DNA from: Candidatus Bathyarchaeota archaeon
GTDB taxonomy: Archaea > Thermoproteota > Bathyarchaeia > TCS64 > B23
Direction of reading: 5' to 3'
Length of the DNA stretch: 14,611 bases
NCBI GenBank assembly: GCA_029259285.1
Contig: JAPDJB010000058.1
Location: forward strand, 1-14,611
The notes beneath the pieces were generated by a model, which ran no database searches, was not told the DNA's origin, and saw nothing but the letters and a program-made list of their open reading frames with translations. Numbering within the stretch: position 1 is the stretch's first letter; every line of letters starts with the position of its first letter. This document shows, piece after piece, positions 14,132 through 14,611 of the stretch. A program made the translations under genes and the position numbers.

Positions 14132-14611
14132 CTAAAGACTAATTTTCTTAGCTTTTTCCACTTCTTCTGGTGATATTTTTGTTACCGGGCATAATTTACA
14201 AGGTATTTTTTCAATTTCAAATTTTATGCCGTGTTGCTTAGCTTCTCTATAGCTTTCAATAATGTCTACTCCTGTACTAGTTCCTATGCGGTTTGCTCCC
14301 GCAGCAATCATTCTTAAAGCATCTTTAAAGTTTCTTATTCCTCCCGCCGCTTTTACACCCATTTCATCGCCTACAGTTTCTCTCATAATTTTTACGTGAT
14401 GAATTGTTGCCCCCATAGGGCCAAGGCCAGTAGCGGTTTTAACGAAGTTGGCGCCAACTTTCTTAGCTATCTTACATGCTTTAATCACTTGTTCATCCGT
14501 TAAATAGCCCACTTCTAAAATCACTTTAACCATTGCACCATGTTCTTTCGCAACTTCTACGACTCTCCTGATATCTTCTTCCACCAATTGATAGTTCCCC
14601 TCTCTAAGAGC
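14132..14611 (-). CDS. deoC: Deoxyribose-phosphate aldolase, C-terminal part, 5' end outside window
   Basis: A class I aldolase that cleaves 2-deoxyribose-5-phosphate to glyceraldehyde-3-phosphate and acetaldehyde. The minus-strand frame is open to the window edge (ALREGNYQLVEEDIRR), so the gene begins beyond 14611; about 159 of roughly 220-250 residues are visible. NFVKTATGLG contains the probable Schiff-base lysine (codon 14438-14440), and GVKAAGGIRNFKDA the second catalytic lysine (codon about 14351-14353). GANRIGTSTGVDI completes the phosphate-binding end. A C-terminal extension of roughly 40 residues includes CKLCPVTKISPEEVEKAKK with a C-x-x-C pair, which is unusual compared with short bacterial DeoC. 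Codons favour A/T (one sample line about 37% GC), unlike the GC-rich genes to its left. Confidence 0.95.
   Translation of the reverse strand, partial: ALREGNYQLVEEDIRRVVEVAKEHGAMVKVILEVGYLTDEQVIKACKIAKKVGANFVKTATGLGPMGATIHHVKIMRETVGDEMGVKAAGGIRNFKDALRMIAAGANRIGTSTGVDIIESYREAKQHGIKFEIEKIPCKLCPVTKISPEEVEKAKKISL

Overview
The window looks archaeal, probably from a Thermoproteota or Bathyarchaeia-like lineage; the lineage call is an inference. The grounds are a group II chaperonin (thermosome), two tRNA genes with genomically encoded CCA, TATA-like boxes about 25-35 bp upstream of starts with little or no leader, an NfeD protease paired with a stomatin, a proteasome beta subunit of the 'Ala-Thr-Ala' crenarchaeal type, and an archaeal-style folate-ligase-like protein. 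Most of the window is GC-rich (hand counts of sample lines near 60%). Two stretches are clearly AT-rich: about 2160-3441 (PLP enzyme) and about 13930 to the end (DeoC and the spacer before it).

Layout. 1-698 is the C-terminal part of a thermosome subunit, cut by the window edge. At 755-833 lies tRNA-Glu(CUC), followed by a short ORF (897-1088) that resembles the N-terminus of archaeal tyrosine integrases and may be an integration scar. 1299-2153 encodes an ACT-V4R sensor-like protein with a near-leaderless promoter. 2284-3441 is an AT-rich class V aminotransferase-fold enzyme that lacks a C-terminal catalytic cysteine. A small zinc-ribbon protein (3472-3669, minus) diverges from a membrane NfeD/ClpP-class protease and its stomatin partner (3675-5930). 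A proteasome beta subunit (5997-6599) and tRNA-Ala(CGC) (6635-6710) come next.

6754-8196 holds a coiled-coil PD-(D/E)XK nuclease-like protein and a 5-formyltetrahydrofolate cyclo-ligase-like protein. Converging on it is a VapB-VapC toxin-antitoxin pair (8203-8849, minus) with overlapping stop and start codons. Divergent from vapB is an MFS transporter (8931-9989) that appears to lack its last two membrane helices. It is followed three bases later by a divergent M20 peptidase-family protein with altered metal-ligand positions (9993-11471). A large membrane-anchored SppA-type protease with two added extracytoplasmic domains follows (11491-13746). The remainder is a 385-bp largely non-coding spacer and the C-terminal part of DeoC on the minus strand (14132-14611).

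A theme is protein quality control: chaperonin, proteasome subunit, NfeD protease-stomatin and SppA protease all occur within 14 kb. They sit in separate transcription units, so a joint function is only an inference. I found no complete, clearly new multi-gene system. The most unusual items are the SppA three-domain fusion, the truncated transporter, the M20 homologue with substituted ligands and the beta subunit with Ala at the Thr1 register.
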